A stretch of DNA of 64,000 bases. Source: Auriscalpium vulgare (taxonomy: Eukaryota > Basidiomycota > Agaricomycetes > Russulales > Auriscalpiaceae). This document shows positions 45,381 to 56,855 of the stretch, in pieces. Positions within the stretch are counted from its first letter, which is position 1. The number at the start of each line of letters is the position of its first letter. The translations under genes and the position numbers were made by a program. The DNA is taken from assembly GCA_019915015.1 (NCBI GenBank), contig JAHBBC010000002.1:2356001-2420000 (forward strand), given 5' to 3'. A model generated the notes under the pieces. The model searched no databases and had not been told where the DNA came from. It worked only from the letters and a program-made list of their open reading frames with translations.

Positions 45381-46490
45381 TATGATTGACGGCGAGCTTC
45401 CTGTGAGCCACGTTATGAGCGAGACAGCGCGGATACCACAGAGCAGATACACTGGTAGCAATGCTATTGCCTTGGTCGAGGATGCGACATGTCATCTGTG
45501 GAGTCGAAAATCAACTGCTTGATGCGTAACGAAGGTATGATGTATTCCCTCAACACCGTGAGTCGTGACAAAGGTCAGCAAGGCGCATACTGTACTGCCA
45601 GTGGGGAAGACTTGCAATGCGCAGCACGCTGATCGAGATTCGAGATGACGCTTGCAAGCTACGATCTATGTTGCCTTTGATATTCTTGCTTGCGCGCTAA
45701 ACATTCTATAGTCCGTTACACGCCACCGAAGAGATGCGAAAGCGCTTGGCAGGCAACCTAGTGAAGCAAATCAGTAGGCGCTTCGACTCGATCAGAATGG
45801 TACTGCGTTACTGCTCACCGCCAGCCGGAGGAGCGGAAAGTGACCAGAGAGATAGTCACGATTGATGATCACACAGTCATCGTAGAGTCAATAGTAGAAG
45901 CTTGCGTCGGAACTTGTTGAGTATGCTTTGAGTATGCTGATCCAAACAAAGACTGACGGGACGAGTTGATGGTCGCAGCGTCATAACTTCTCGCATTGAT
46001 ATCTTCACATCTTCACGCCAAGTCCAACAGGTCTGGTGCGAGACGAGGTGACTTGCGACTGATCACGATTCAACACAAACGCTCGAAGGAAGGCAAGCTG
46101 AGATTCGGATGAAAAACTGGTAAGTAGTGGTTGACGCGTTGACGAGCGGCCGACTCCGGGTAGTGCATCCGCAAATTGCCGAGCTCAAAGTTCGGACCTG
46201 GGCAACAAGACTTGCTCCGATTCGATAACAGCGACCGAGCGCAGCCTGACTTATCAGCGTCGCCTTCATCGTGTCAGGTTTCTAGGTGGTTGATGGGGAG
46301 AGGCAAGGTGCAGCGGAGTGGGTGTAGAAGCGGGTCGAACAAACAAAATTGGGCGAAATGCATGTAATAAAAACAAAAGGCAAATGGCTACACAGCGACA
46401 TCGTGGTACAGAACAATTCTACTAGGCGGAATAATACATGTACAACTAAGAGTCATTCATCTCTTAAAGCACGAGTTCCCTGTATCGTTG
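45381..46490. other. Intergenic region, no gene seen
   Basis: Neither strand shows a convincing frame. It separates the DUF6533 pair from the BTB gene. Confidence 0.45.
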
Positions 46491-47763
46491 TCACGAATCT
46501 AATCGGAACCACAAAGGTATCATCTTCCACATGCGCTCACGCTCTTTCGCCGCCCACACCTCCAGCGCGCGCGCACAAGCACGACACTCGGATAACTCCG
46601 CGCTCTTGAGTGCACCGAGCTCCTCCGCAACGTACAGCGGATCTGCGCAGCCGCGCTCGCGGTCGCACACGTAGTGCTGGGTCGCCAGCGCGACCAGCTC
46701 CGCGAAGTCCCGCCGGCACGCGCCCGGTGTTGTGCACACCGCCGCGTTCGGCGGCGCGGCGGCATGTGGGTAGAGCGAGAAGGAGCCCTTCCGCGCATGT
46801 GCGTGCGGGCCGCGGCCCATTCCGTGGATGACCGCGTTCACGGCGAGCGAGGCGGCCTCCTTTCCCAGCGCGAGCCTCTGCATGTCGCCGGTCGAGAGCG
46901 CGAGCATCGCGGGCGGTAGGCGCGGACCAGTGGACAGCGATGCGGGCCGGAAGCGCGCGGACGCGTCGTCCGAGAGCTCGAAGATCTGTGCGTAGGTGTA
47001 GCGTGAGAGGTCGTAGAAGGCAGATATGAACAGCGCCGGTGCGTTAATTTCGCGCGCGAGGTTGATGACGGCCTGCCCGGAACAGATAGTGAGCATCTGA
47101 TAGATGAAGGAGATAGGTACGCACGATGGGAGATGGGTACAGGTAACTGTTGTCGGTGGGGCACTCGTACTCGTAGGAACGCGCCCGGTCCTCCCGCGCG
47201 TCCCAACCAGGTAGTGTCGCGGGCCACGCCTCGCTGAGATGTTCCAAAGCCTTTGATCTCAGCGAATCCATCACGTATTTGGTTGACAATCGAAGGATGC
47301 CAGATACAACAGCAAAGTCTTCGTAGTCGTTCTTGCCGAACGTCCTGAACGCACGTCAATACGTAAAGCAGCAACAGAGACGTGAAATGAAGACATACGG
47401 TCCGTCATAGATGGCGATCAGGAGGTTCGCGAGATCATCGGACGTATCGTACAGTAGCAGGAGCGGGCACCCATCGTACGTCTCTGGCGCGCGTGTCGCG
47501 TGGGTGGTAACGACCTCTGGCTGCGGTAGCGAGAACATATCGTGAAAGATGACGGAGCGACGCGAGAGCTGGGACATGTGCACGCGAAACAGCATGAACT
47601 CCGCCTGCAGCACAACGGAGCCGTCCGTGAACCACAGGTCCGGGTGGCGCACTAGCGTGGGCTCAGTCTCGAGCGACAAGGGCAGCGTCATAGATGGACG
47701 TCGTGGCGAGAGAGGGGATGAAGGTTGGGACTGAGGCGTCAGAGGAGGCCTATAGAGTGACAT
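46491..47763 (-). CDS. BTB/POZ-domain protein
   Basis: Three exons (complement of 47399-47763, 47125-47344, 46491-47072) join to 388 aa. A Pro/Ser leader of about 40 residues is followed by a BTB fold: DLWFTDGSVVLQAEFMLFRVHMSQLSRRSVIFHDMF, then LLLLYDTSDDLANLLIAIYDGP, then a BACK-like helical part (SGILRLSTKYVMDSLRSKALEHL). The C-terminal half is rich in Ala and Cys. This is a typical agaricomycete BTB protein. BTB domains dimerise and may link Cullin-3 to substrates. The function is unknown. Confidence 0.82.
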
Positions 47764-48262
47764 CTGGCGGGTACAGAGGATGGGGTATTAGGGGTGGGCG
47801 GTGTCTTTTCAGCTGCACAGCGCGGGCGGGTCGTGTCAGACGGGCCTGATACCTCACGCTGGGCGAAGTCAACACGGTGCATTTGTAATGAAGCGGTGGA
47901 GGTGTTACATACCATTTACGAGGCCACGGTCTGCGTAAAGATATCAGAATATGATCAGAGCCACAGGGTGTGCTTGCGGCGTGCCGGGATCGCGACCGCG
48001 ATGCCGTTGCAGGGCGCGCTATGGGGAGTTGACGGTTACTGTCAGCCTTGAGAGAGCCAGAGCTCGACGCGATATCAGCTTACAGCGGTACGAAGGAGTG
48101 AAGGAAAGAATGGATACGATGGTGGCAGGATGCAAGAGTGATACAGGGACAAAGGCTGGAATAGGCTGGGATATCATAGTCGTACCTCTTTTCCTTTTCC
48201 GGACGAACGACTTGAACGCGACGACGAGCACGACGAGCACGGCGCTCTCTGTGTAGCACTTA
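47764..48262. promoter_or_regulatory. Shared promoter region of divergent BTB and DHODH genes
   Basis: 499 bases between two divergent start codons with no gene of their own. A bidirectional promoter is inferred from the layout. Confidence 0.4.
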
Positions 48263-49953
48263 ATGGCGATGGCGAGCATGGCCTCGACATCGTTGCGTCG
48301 GGCGTCCCAGCGTCTGCGCCCCCAACTCCTGCCCACGCGCTCCATCTCAACATCCTCGTCCACCGCGTCGACCCCCATCCGTACCGGCGCATACGCCACG
48401 CTCTTTGCAGTCTCAACGGGCCTCTTGGCGGTGTACTATTTTGATTCACGCGCACTCATACATCGCTACTTCATCACGCCGGCCGTTCGCTATGGGCTTG
48501 ACGCGGAAACAGGTCACAAACTTGCGGTCCAGGTGCTGGGGAGCGGGCTGGGGCCGAAGGACCGAGTGCTCGACGATGAGCGGCTGAAGACTGAGGTGCG
48601 TCGTGCTATGCATGCAATGCATGAAGCTGAGATGAATACGAGTAGCTGTGGGGTACAACCTTGGCCAACCCCGTCGGTGTCGCCGCAGGTTTCGACAAGG
48701 ACGGCGAAGCCATCGACGGTACGCGTATGACCTATCATTCACCATCATCTAATGAATCTCTGCGCAGGGCTTTTTGACCTGGGCTTCAGCTGGGTGGAAA
48801 TCGGCAGCATCACCCCCAAACCCCAGGTGCGCCTCCGCCAGCTCACCACGCGCTGCCTAAATCTCAGCTGATAGCCCTCTCTCCAAACCTAGCCCGGCAA
48901 CCCGCGCCCACGCGTCTTCCGCCTCCCAGACGACTCCGCGTTGATCAACCGCTACGGCTTCCCGTCCCAAGGGCACACCTCCGTGATCGCCCGGCTGCGC
49001 GCGCGCCTGCCCACCTTCCCGTCGCCAGCGCAGTCCGCTGCGGCGTCGCTGCACCCGAACAAGCTGCTTGCGGTGAACCTCGGAAAGAACAAGGAGAGTG
49101 CGCCGGACTCTCCGGACGACTTTGTGGCGGGCGTGCGCGCATTTGCGCCATATGCAGACGTGCTGGTGGTCAACGTGTCGAGCCCGAACACCCCGGGCCT
49201 CCGGTGAGCATGCTCTTCTTCTGCGCTGGAGATCTTGCTCACTGCGCTGCCAGAGGCCTGCAACAGCGCGACTTACTCGCCAAATTATTGAGCAGCGTGA
49301 CAGCAGCCCGCGACGAATTCGCGGCGTCATCATCTCACAGACCAAAACTCGTGCTCAAAATTGCGCCCGACCTCACCTCGCACGAGCTCGAGGACATTGC
49401 GGACGCAATAACCGAGACCGGAGGCGTCGACGGCGTCATAGTGAGCAACACCACCACCCAGCGGCCCGCGCACCTACGCCATCGTAAGCAGCTCATATTG
49501 GCTCTCCTCATCGTCGCCTGACTCCCCCCAGCCGACAAGGTGCAGCAAGGAGGCCTCTCCGGCACGCCGCTCTACCCGCTCTCTCTAGCCGCTGTCCGCA
49601 CCCTCCGCACGCACCTGCCCGCCTCGGTCCCCTTGATCGGGTGCGGCGGCATTGGGTCCGGCGCCGACGCGCTCGCTTTTGCGCGGGCAGGCGCCAGCTT
49701 CGTACAGGTGTACACGGCGTTCGGGTACGACGGCCCGGGCACGTGCCGGCGGATCAAGGACGAAATTGCGGCAGAGCTAGCGCGCGAGGGCACGACGTGG
49801 GGCGAGGTGGTGAAGCGCGCGGTCGGCGAGCTCAGCGCGCAGGAAGGGAAGGTGAGAGAGAAACAGAAAGAGGACGGGGTGAAGCAGCTGATCAAGCAGG
49901 CGGAAGAGTTGAAGGGCTTGTTGGATCAGCTGGGAGAGAAACTGTCGGAGTAG
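48263..49953 (+). CDS. DHODH: Dihydroorotate dehydrogenase (class 2, mitochondrial)
   Basis: Exons 48263-48595, 48646-48718, 48768-48826, 48893-49203, 49254-49483 and 49532-49953 join to 475 aa. An N-terminal mitochondrial presequence ([16 protein letters not shown]) is followed by a membrane helix ([19 protein letters not shown]), as in class 2 enzymes. The FMN barrel motifs are complete: [76 protein letters not shown] and [13 protein letters not shown]. The enzyme oxidises dihydroorotate to orotate in pyrimidine synthesis and passes electrons to ubiquinone. A charged C-terminal tail of about 50 residues is an extension. Confidence 0.96.
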
Positions 49954-50593
49954 AGGAGAAGGCTACTGCGTAGAAAATAAAAGACCTTCTCAAGGCTTAA
50001 AAGAACCTATCAAGGCTTAACTTGGTGAGCGGCCATTCGAGCGACGCGAGGAAGCAGACGCCGCAGCACGGGGGCTCTCCCGCACTACACAGGACCTGCC
50101 TGCGGCCGTCCAGGGAGTTAGCAAGTCAGCTGTAAACGAAGCATTCGCAAGGCTGAAGGACAGGAGAGTCGCCGCTTTCGAAGGGACGCCGCGATTCGCT
50201 CACATTCATCCATGCCGTCAAGCAAGTACCGGAAGGCCGCGCAAAATTACACGGTCGCTACTCATGCAATTGCGCACGAAGTTCATTTCTCTCCGACACC
50301 ATCTCTATCAAATGGGGGTGCGAAGAGACTGAAGAGACGGTCTTCTAGCCACGTCGTCGCCCGCGGACGCCTCGGGCCCGACAAGATGAAACTGGCGAAC
50401 CTGCTAGCTGTCCTGAACGCCGCCACGGAACTACAATTTGGGACCGAAAAGAGTTCCTTGAACCAAGTACTGGAGGTAACCTCGCATCACATTCATTCCA
50501 TTAGTACTTTTAAACATAGATGACTGTAGAGGAGATGCGCCATCGCTAAAGAAAGCGTCAGAAAATCGTTCACAGTAAGGAAAGGCTACGCAC
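49954..50593. other. Intergenic region between convergent genes
   Basis: The 3' flanks of DHODH and the ribosomal protein gene. A short plus-strand frame (50212-50523) shows no motif and is not called. Confidence 0.45.
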
Positions 50594-51484
50594 TTAGGCC
50601 GTCGAGCGTGCCTCCTGCATCTTCTGCTTCGTCGTTTGCAGGAACTGCTCCCTCAGCGCCCTCTGCTCGGCGATCCTCTTCAAAATGACGCCCCGATTTG
50701 CCGTCGTCCCGTTCCTCCAGCTCCAGTTCGAGCTGTTCTTCTTCGTCATGCGGAGCAAATGGAGCTTCAACGCGTCCTTCTGCACGCTCGTCTGGTACGT
50801 CTCGCCAATCCACTCCTCGCGCGCGGCACGGTCCTCGGCCGACATGTCCTCGGGGGCCTGGGGGTAGTAGAACGGCTCGACGAGGCCGACGACGGCGCGC
50901 TTGTAGGTGCGATGGGTGCCCTTGCGGACAAACGACGCGTTCCAAGTGCGGGTGATCGGGGCGATGTAGTTGTCCGTGCGGATGTACGTGGTCTGCACGC
51001 CGTAGACCGCGGCAAGGTAGTTGCGCACGTCGGTCTTGGTCACGGACTGCGGGATGCGGAAGGTCGCCTCGTACGGGTTGTACGGCTTCCCCGGGGGCGT
51101 GTGGTTGCGCACGAGGCGGAAGAGGATGTTGGGGAGGTACACCTTCTGTCCGACGACCTGGGTCTCCCTCGTCCCGTCCGCGGCCACCACCTGGCGCGTG
51201 CCACGCAGGCGCATGCGCCGTGCATTCAACCGTTCTAACCACTCGCCCTCCGTAGGCTCCTGACCGTTGGCACCCATGAGTTCTCCCTTCGCCAATGCGC
51301 GCTGATAGCGCGCGAATTCGGTGGGAGTCAGGCCATCGGGGTGGGCGACGTCTGTCTCTGCCTGGGCGATTTCGGGCCTCTTCTGTAGCCGTCGGAGGCG
51401 AACAGCTCGCGGTGTTGATGCTGTCCGCGCAGCTGCTGCTGCGTCGTGTATGGTAGCGTACGAGCGACGGAAGATATGCTGCAT
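50594..51484 (-). CDS. MRP20: Mitochondrial ribosomal protein uL23m
   Basis: A single uninterrupted frame of 296 aa. The N-terminus (MQHIFRRSYATIHDAAAAARTAS) looks like a mitochondrial presequence. The core, VYLPNILFRLVRNHTPPGKPYNPYEATFRIPQSVTKTDVRNYLAAVYGV, then YIRTDNY and RKGTHRTYKRAVVGLVEPFYYP, matches the uL23 fold of fungal mitochondrial large subunits (yeast Mrp20). The C-terminal charged extension (RMTKKNSSNW ... KRIAEQRALREQFLQTTKQKMQEA) is common in fungal homologues. It is placed head to head with the coiled-coil gene, 179 bases away. Confidence 0.9.
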   Translation of the reverse strand: MQHIFRRSYATIHDAAAAARTASTPRAVRLRRLQKRPEIAQAETDVAHPDGLTPTEFARYQRALAKGELMGANGQEPTEGEWLERLNARRMRLRGTRQVVAADGTRETQVVGQKVYLPNILFRLVRNHTPPGKPYNPYEATFRIPQSVTKTDVRNYLAAVYGVQTTYIRTDNYIAPITRTWNASFVRKGTHRTYKRAVVGLVEPFYYPQAPEDMSAEDRAAREEWIGETYQTSVQKDALKLHLLRMTKKNSSNWSWRNGTTANRGVILKRIAEQRALREQFLQTTKQKMQEARSTA

Positions 51485-51663
51485 GAAGGCTGAGGTAGAG
51501 AGCCGACTGTACCACTTACTTCAGTAGTCGGCGGGCATTGCCGAGCGTCTCTCAGCTTCATAGTTACGCTGAGCTAGTGCGATCCCACTGCCAGGAAACC
51601 TTAACTTCACGTTCGCGCAATGTACTGAAAGTAACGTATGAAGGACACCTTGTACGATTTCAT

Positions 51664-53500
51664 ATGGGTCCTGCCTACATTCCTGACAGTCGACATCAGA
51701 CCAAAGGACAAGATATTGACGACTATGTACGTTTGGCACCAATTTGGTTGTGCAGTTTCTCACCATTCTCGCCATCCAGGTCTCTCTGCTAGAAGCAAAT
51801 GTGGAGGTGTATGCCACGCTTGCGTCGAACCTCAACTCACGATTGCTGGCAACTCTCGACGCGCTCGATGAACAGCGGTTCGTGCACGTCGAGGAGCTTA
51901 ACACGGAGAGGAGCGAGCGCAACCTCCTGGCCAACAAGCTGCACAGCTGCCAGGGCGCACTCACGTTGGCGGAGGAGGAGCGGGACGATATGCGCCGTGC
52001 GGTGAACCAGCTTGTTGAGAAAGGTACGTTGCAGCCCCTCTGCACGACGGCGCAAGCTCAACGGGGACAGTTGAATTGGCCAACGACTATGCCATCCTAC
52101 CGCATAGCGGCGGCTTCATCAGCACGTTGACCGGTAAGTTCATCCTTCTTGGCCTTGGGCGTCTCGCACCTACCAACGCTTCCAGCTCCCGCCCGCCCAC
52201 TACATCCGCCCCACTCAGACGAGACCACCGAGCCTTTCGCCACGTATCGCGCCTACGCTAAATCTGCCATCAGCTCTGTGCAGGAACAGCTGCGCTGGGA
52301 GCAAGCCGCGCACGCCGAAACAGCACGACACGTCGCTCTCCTCATCGCACAGGTCGCGCGCCGCGATGCCGAACTCGAGGCGTGCGTCGTCCGTGATCCC
52401 TCGTCTCCGCCAAGTGGCACTGCATCCCGTGGTCAGAGACGCTTCGGATCGCAGAGAGGGCCGGAGGCGCTCATACAGATGTCGAAGACCGAGGCTATCG
52501 AAATTGTCCAATTTTCGGCGGCGAGGAGCACAGCGCTCATGCGGGAGGTCGAGGCACTGCTTGAGCGGGTGCGTCTGTCTTTTGCTGAACTCTGATCGCT
52601 ATTTACTGACCGGATTACGGGAACAGTTGGAGAAAGCGCAGGTGTCCCCTCTGCCTTTGCCCCAGACCCTCGCCAACCCTCGGCGTTCCTCTGACGCCGT
52701 AAAGTCGTCCCCTGCAGTACATCAACTCAAAGACCCGCCGTCTGGTCCTGTTACCGCCGCGCTATCTATAGACGGACCGCAAGTATCGCGGCCGGCCACT
52801 ACCGCGCAGCCCCCTCAAAATGCCGATGCTCCCCCCGTCCACGAAATGGCAGCGACCTCATCTAGCACGCAGCAGCGACCCATGTCCAGAGATTTCCGCA
52901 CCATCCTAGTCATAGAAGAGGAATGCATCCGGTTCGTGCACCTTCTCAAAGACGATACACTGGTCAGACCTCACATTCGCTCCCAGGCTGAGAGCAGCGG
53001 AAAAGCGCGCCCGCGAAGAACTCGACGCCTTCAAAAATGCCGCTCTTCTGCGTCCATCGTCATCGCAGCAAGAAGACGGGGACCTGCTCGCGGACAGCGG
53101 CGACGAGCAATCCATGGAACTCGCGACACCCCTCCAACCCACCATGACTCTCCCTCTTGCGCCACCTACTCCCTCACTCCCGCCCTTCCGCATGTCAGAC
53201 TCCCCGCCGTCTATTCCATTGCCAGAGTCTCCGGACGACCGCTCGCCGCCGGATTCCCCACCCCTCCCGCCCGCCGACTCGCCCCTCGCCCCTTCGGCCT
53301 TGTCACTGGACTCTCCTACTTTTCCCGGGCACGATTTCGAGCTCGACACGGTTGCGTTGGAGCGTGTCCGCGCGGAGCTCGAGCGGGCGGAGGAGCGCCT
53401 GCGAGAAAAGGACGTAGAGCTTGAGCGGCTGCGCCGCGAGCTGTCCGCTATGGCGGGTGAGGACAAGGCGGTCGGGCGTGATGTTTTATTGGGTGCATGA
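51664..53500 (+). CDS. Unrecognised coiled-coil and proline-rich protein
   Basis: Exons 51664-51726, 51780-52023, 52071-52133, 52186-52568, 52627-52931 and 52987-53500 join to 523 aa. The first exon is supported by a strong GTACGT donor and preserved phase (GQDIDDY to VSLLEAN). Coiled coils occur at about 22-105 (LATLDALDEQRFVHVEELN, LTLAEEERDDMRRAV), at 135-180, around EEECIRLRAAEKRAREELDAF, and at the C-terminus (ERVRAELERAEERLREKD). A Pro/Ser/Asp-rich low-complexity middle separates them. No family was recognised; a structural or scaffolding protein is likely. Confidence 0.65.
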
Positions 53501-53633
53501 GGTCTGGAATGGCTGGGAGAAACATATTGTTGCTCTGTGTACGGGTATTTTTGACTAATCTTGTTGTGTCGTGCTTTGTCGTACCTTGCTTTCTATATCT
53601 AGGTTGTATCTATCTGTATCGTAAAAGTATCTC

Positions 53634-53830
53634 GGATTCTAGCCCGGCGGTCTGGTATTAATCGAAAAATTTTGTTGAATCAAGATAGCCGTCTCTTCTA
53701 GCAAGAATCTGATGATGAAACAGTCACGAAGTATCTCGGAGTGGATTCTAGCCCGGCGGTCTGGTATTAAAATTTGTTGAATCAAGATAGCCGTCTCTTC
53801 TAGCAAGAATCTGATGATGAAACAGTCACG
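53634..53830. repeat. Tandem duplication at the 3' end of an F-box-like gene
   Basis: Two near-identical units (53634-53728 and 53743-53830) start GGATTCTAGCCCGGCGG and end AACAGTCACG. They differ by a 7 base AT-rich indel. The second unit contains the stop codon of the F-box-like gene at 53826, so the duplication copied the very end of that gene and its 3' flank. Confidence 0.85.
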
Positions 53831-55682
53831 CTGGAAGAAATTCCAACTTCAACACCAACGCCGCGATACGGCCTATCCACCCCTTGCCTTCGTACATTGC
53901 CGAAAGCCGTAGCAAACGGACAACTTTCCCTCTTGCCTGACGGGCCGACAGGCACGACACCAGACTGGCAACGTTTACTCCCTCGTCGTCGTCGTCGTCG
54001 TCGTCTTCGTGACCGTTGTCATTCTTCGTGGCGCTCTCCGAGAAGCGGACATTGTATATGACAAGGCTCTCTAGCTCCGGGAAGAGGATAATGTCCGGCG
54101 CGAGATTGCTCGACCGTGTGAGGACGGACGGATCGAGCGCCCTCAAAATATACGATGTGGGCCCACCGGTGACGACAACGCTGCTCACATGCGTGGCATG
54201 CTCGAACATCTGCACCCATTGCCACTTGTACCAGTCAAAGTTGTCATCATAGTCGCTGCAGTCGAATTTCACCTCCTGCAGCTCGTCTAAGGACAGATGC
54301 CCTCTCGACATCTCGGCTGGAAGATCGAATAATGGCCAATATGATACGTCCACCTTGAATCGAGGCATGTCATCCCTAGGCATCGGAGAGCACCAATGTT
54401 GCTGACTGGTCCAGCAAGAAATCTGGGTGGGTTCCCCGGCGAAGCGGAGGGCTCGGATTGGAAAAGCGTCAGCGCCGAGCTGCGACAAGGACCATGAGGT
54501 ATTGCCCTCGGTCTGAGTGGCATGGGTGACTTCAAGTGCGCAGCCGGCGGACGAAGGTACAGATATTAGGCTCATGAGCTGAGCGCAGTTTCCTAACTGA
54601 TCCTTGACGAAGAGCGACATTAACGATGGAAGGGAGATGACCTGCATGTCGTCGGATGGGCTTGCGAAAATGCGGTCGAGAGCATGTTCGAGGGATATTG
54701 TCTCGAGTGCAGGCATGCTGGAAAGCGCACTGTAGAGCTGAGATTTCGGAGCTCGGTGACTGGGAGGGAGGGGGTATCCACCTTTGACGAGCGTGATGGA
54801 CAGGTGGACGAGATGTCGCAGGAATGGCGAATACCAGCTGATTGCGGAATTGAAGAGCGACAGCGATCGCAGACGCGGCGTTTCGGTGGCTAGAAAGTCG
54901 AGGGGAAGGGGGAAGTTGAATACGGCCTCGTTTTTTACTGTGAGCGACTCGAGGAGCGGTGCTGGGCCTCTCTCGCGGCCACACAGCATCTTGATGACTT
55001 CGCTTTCCAGGCAAGGATATTCGTCTCCGGGTTCCTGGAATAATTTGAGGCTACGCAGACGTGTATTTGCAGGCGGTTTGAGGGCAACGAAAAGGGTGGG
55101 TGGCACTTTCTTGTAGTGAGCCACCCAGTCGACAACCACAGACAACTTCGAGGATGTGGATGAAGAGGCAATGGATGCGAATTGCTCAAACCATGCCGGT
55201 GAGAGATTGAAGCTATCCAGCTCACTCCATAGGGTCGCATCTGCAAGAGCAACCTTCCCCACCGTTAATGGTGAAAATATGAGTTTGTCGACACCTCTCA
55301 CCTGCCTCCAACGTGTGCATACGTGCGTCACGACGATCCATCCGAGCGTGAATCGTACGGGGCGCATCGGAAGAGAGGCATAATTCTTCGCAGCTACTCT
55401 CCTCGGAGGGTCCGCGACTGTTGCAAACGAGAAGACTTGCGAAAGTATTTCAGGCGGGAGTCTGGGAGCGCCGGGTGCGTGCGCGTTCCGCAAAGCCTTC
55501 ACAGACAAGAGGATGGTTGTGATGGCGTCGATCTCCTCGTCCAGAGCTTGCAAACGCACCGCCGCGACCGAAGCAACGGTCTCACTGCGCAGTTCTGCTG
55601 GCCTGCAAGTGTCCATGAGAGCCCGAGCTATCCTGCCGTCGACGGCCGATTTCCAGTACTCGCTGCAACTCCCAGGGGACAT
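53826..55682 (-). CDS. F-box-like protein
   Basis: Two exons (complement of 55302-55682 and 53826-55253) join over a 48 nt in-frame intron to 602 aa. The intron is removed so that THVCTRWRQ runs into VALADATLWSELD, as in family members. LQALDEEIDAITTILLSVKALRNAHAPGAPRLPPEILSQVFSFAT is the F-box-like N-terminus. Leu-rich stretches follow (PRLRSLSLFNSAI, FPELESLVIYN), with a short Asp tract near 555 (EDDDDDDDEG). It is a clear paralogue of the gene at 36201-38011, about 16 kb away on the other strand. The role as SCF receptor is inferred from the family. Confidence 0.8.
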   Translation of the reverse strand: MSPGSCSEYWKSAVDGRIARALMDTCRPAELRSETVASVAAVRLQALDEEIDAITTILLSVKALRNAHAPGAPRLPPEILSQVFSFATVADPPRRVAAKNYASLPMRPVRFTLGWIVVTHVCTRWRQVRGVDKLIFSPLTVGKVALADATLWSELDSFNLSPAWFEQFASIASSSTSSKLSVVVDWVAHYKKVPPTLFVALKPPANTRLRSLKLFQEPGDEYPCLESEVIKMLCGRERGPAPLLESLTVKNEAVFNFPLPLDFLATETPRLRSLSLFNSAISWYSPFLRHLVHLSITLVKGGYPLPPSHRAPKSQLYSALSSMPALETISLEHALDRIFASPSDDMQVISLPSLMSLFVKDQLGNCAQLMSLISVPSSAGCALEVTHATQTEGNTSWSLSQLGADAFPIRALRFAGEPTQISCWTSQQHWCSPMPRDDMPRFKVDVSYWPLFDLPAEMSRGHLSLDELQEVKFDCSDYDDNFDWYKWQWVQMFEHATHVSSVVVTGGPTSYILRALDPSVLTRSSNLAPDIILFPELESLVIYNVRFSESATKNDNGHEDDDDDDDEGVNVASLVSCLSARQARGKVVRLLRLSAMYEGKGWIGRIAALVLKLEFLPA

Positions 55683-55882
55683 CGCATCAGTGGAAATGCG
55701 AGCCAGTTCGTACTCGTACGTACCTTGCTCTGGTATCAGTGTCCATCATATGCTCTTGGTCTTGACGGGCGGTCCAGAATACCACTTCAGATGCTGAGAG
55801 AGTGTTCCTGGCCGGCGAGCTCGGACATGGGGTGCACCCACGTCCAGATATATATGTATATTAAGAGCGCTATGTCAGGCAC

Positions 55883-55963
55883 GGCTCAATGGTCTAGTCG
55901 CATGATTCCTTCTTCGGGTTTTGGAAATGGAGGAGGTCCCGGGTTCAATTCCCGGTTGAGCCC
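55883..55963 (+). tRNA. tRNA-Pro (anticodon CGG) with 9 nt intron
   Basis: The acceptor stem GGCTCAA pairs with TTGAGCC. The D-arm holds the A-box-like TGGTCTAGTCG. The anticodon stem CCTTC/GGAGG encloses the loop TTCGGG-T, giving anticodon CGG. The extra TTTTGGAAA after position 37 is best read as a 9 nt intron at the canonical site. The T-arm CCGGG-TTCAATT-CCCGG holds the B box. The sequence closely follows eukaryotic tRNA-Pro. A T run follows directly. Confidence 0.93.
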
Positions 55964-55967
55964 TTTT
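55964..55967 (+). terminator. RNA polymerase III terminator of tRNA-Pro
   Basis: TTTT directly after the tRNA discriminator base. Confidence 0.75.
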
Positions 55968-56855
55968 GTATTTTGTGATGGTTTATCCGAATATCAATCG
56001 TCGTCTTATCCTACCCTACCCTATGATACTACAGGAGTTTGCTTTTCTCACAATTTATTTCGTTTATCTAGCCTCGTGTATTGGCTGGACCGCTTATTCC
56101 TGAAATTCAACCTAACCCGGACTCTTCGCCGCCAGGCACCAGGCTCAAACAAGGCTTACCATCGTTTCAAGGCGCGTGCGAGCCGCCGCTGCATGAAGGA
56201 GACTACGACACGGTTGGTGCTTTGCCTGCGGTCATTGATTAGGCGCGGCGGTACACCCCTGAATATTTGGGCTTCCTGGGATCTCGGTGTCAAGTGTGGA
56301 TTTCGCGACTTAGGTACAAACTGACTTTCTGCATTTTCGCTCGTATTTGCATGTGTACGGTTCGTACGACGCACTCATCAGCGTAAACCATATGAGTCTG
56401 TGTATGCTCCGGCGCCTTGTATGGAGGTGTCCTGTCGGCCTAGTCACATCAGACAAAAGACGGGAGAGTTGACGGCGACGCACCGTCGCATAACTACCAC
56501 AGATAAGCGCACACGGGGGAGGAAGTCGCGCAAAGTACGCGCACCGGCTCAGCGGATTAGGGACGCACACTTCTGAGAGGGCGGTATCTGAGGCAAAGAT
56601 GACTGCCTGCGGCCGCAGGAGTAGTATAGCCGGGCGAGCTCGCCAGCTCCATACTGACCGCCCAGTGTCGAGGCGGCCTGGAGCGCGTCAGGCCGCTCGT
56701 GGATGCGCAACTTGTTTCACTCGCAGCATCGTGGAGATCGTTCGATTGGCATGTGGGTTACACGGATTATGACCTGCATGACCACAGCCGTCAGACTCCG
56801 TCGCAACAACGCCCGCTCGAACACAGCTCACCTGCACATACTAGTCGGCCCCGCG
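55968..56855. other. Intergenic region, no gene seen
   Basis: About 0.9 kb between the tRNA and the 3' end of the TRIP4-like gene. Frames here show no motif. Confidence 0.45.

Noticed and set aside
48019..48455. Minus-strand frames across the DHODH start
   Set aside because: They are antisense to the presequence and first exon of a clear DHODH gene and show no motif.
50212..50523. Short plus-strand frame between DHODH and uL23m
   Set aside because: No motif, no relatives recognised, and no clear promoter or splice context. It is probably chance.
50586..51515. Alternate frame of 309 aa across the uL23m gene
   Set aside because: The overlapping 296 aa frame has a mitochondrial presequence and the uL23 core. 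The other is His/Arg/Pro-rich shadow.
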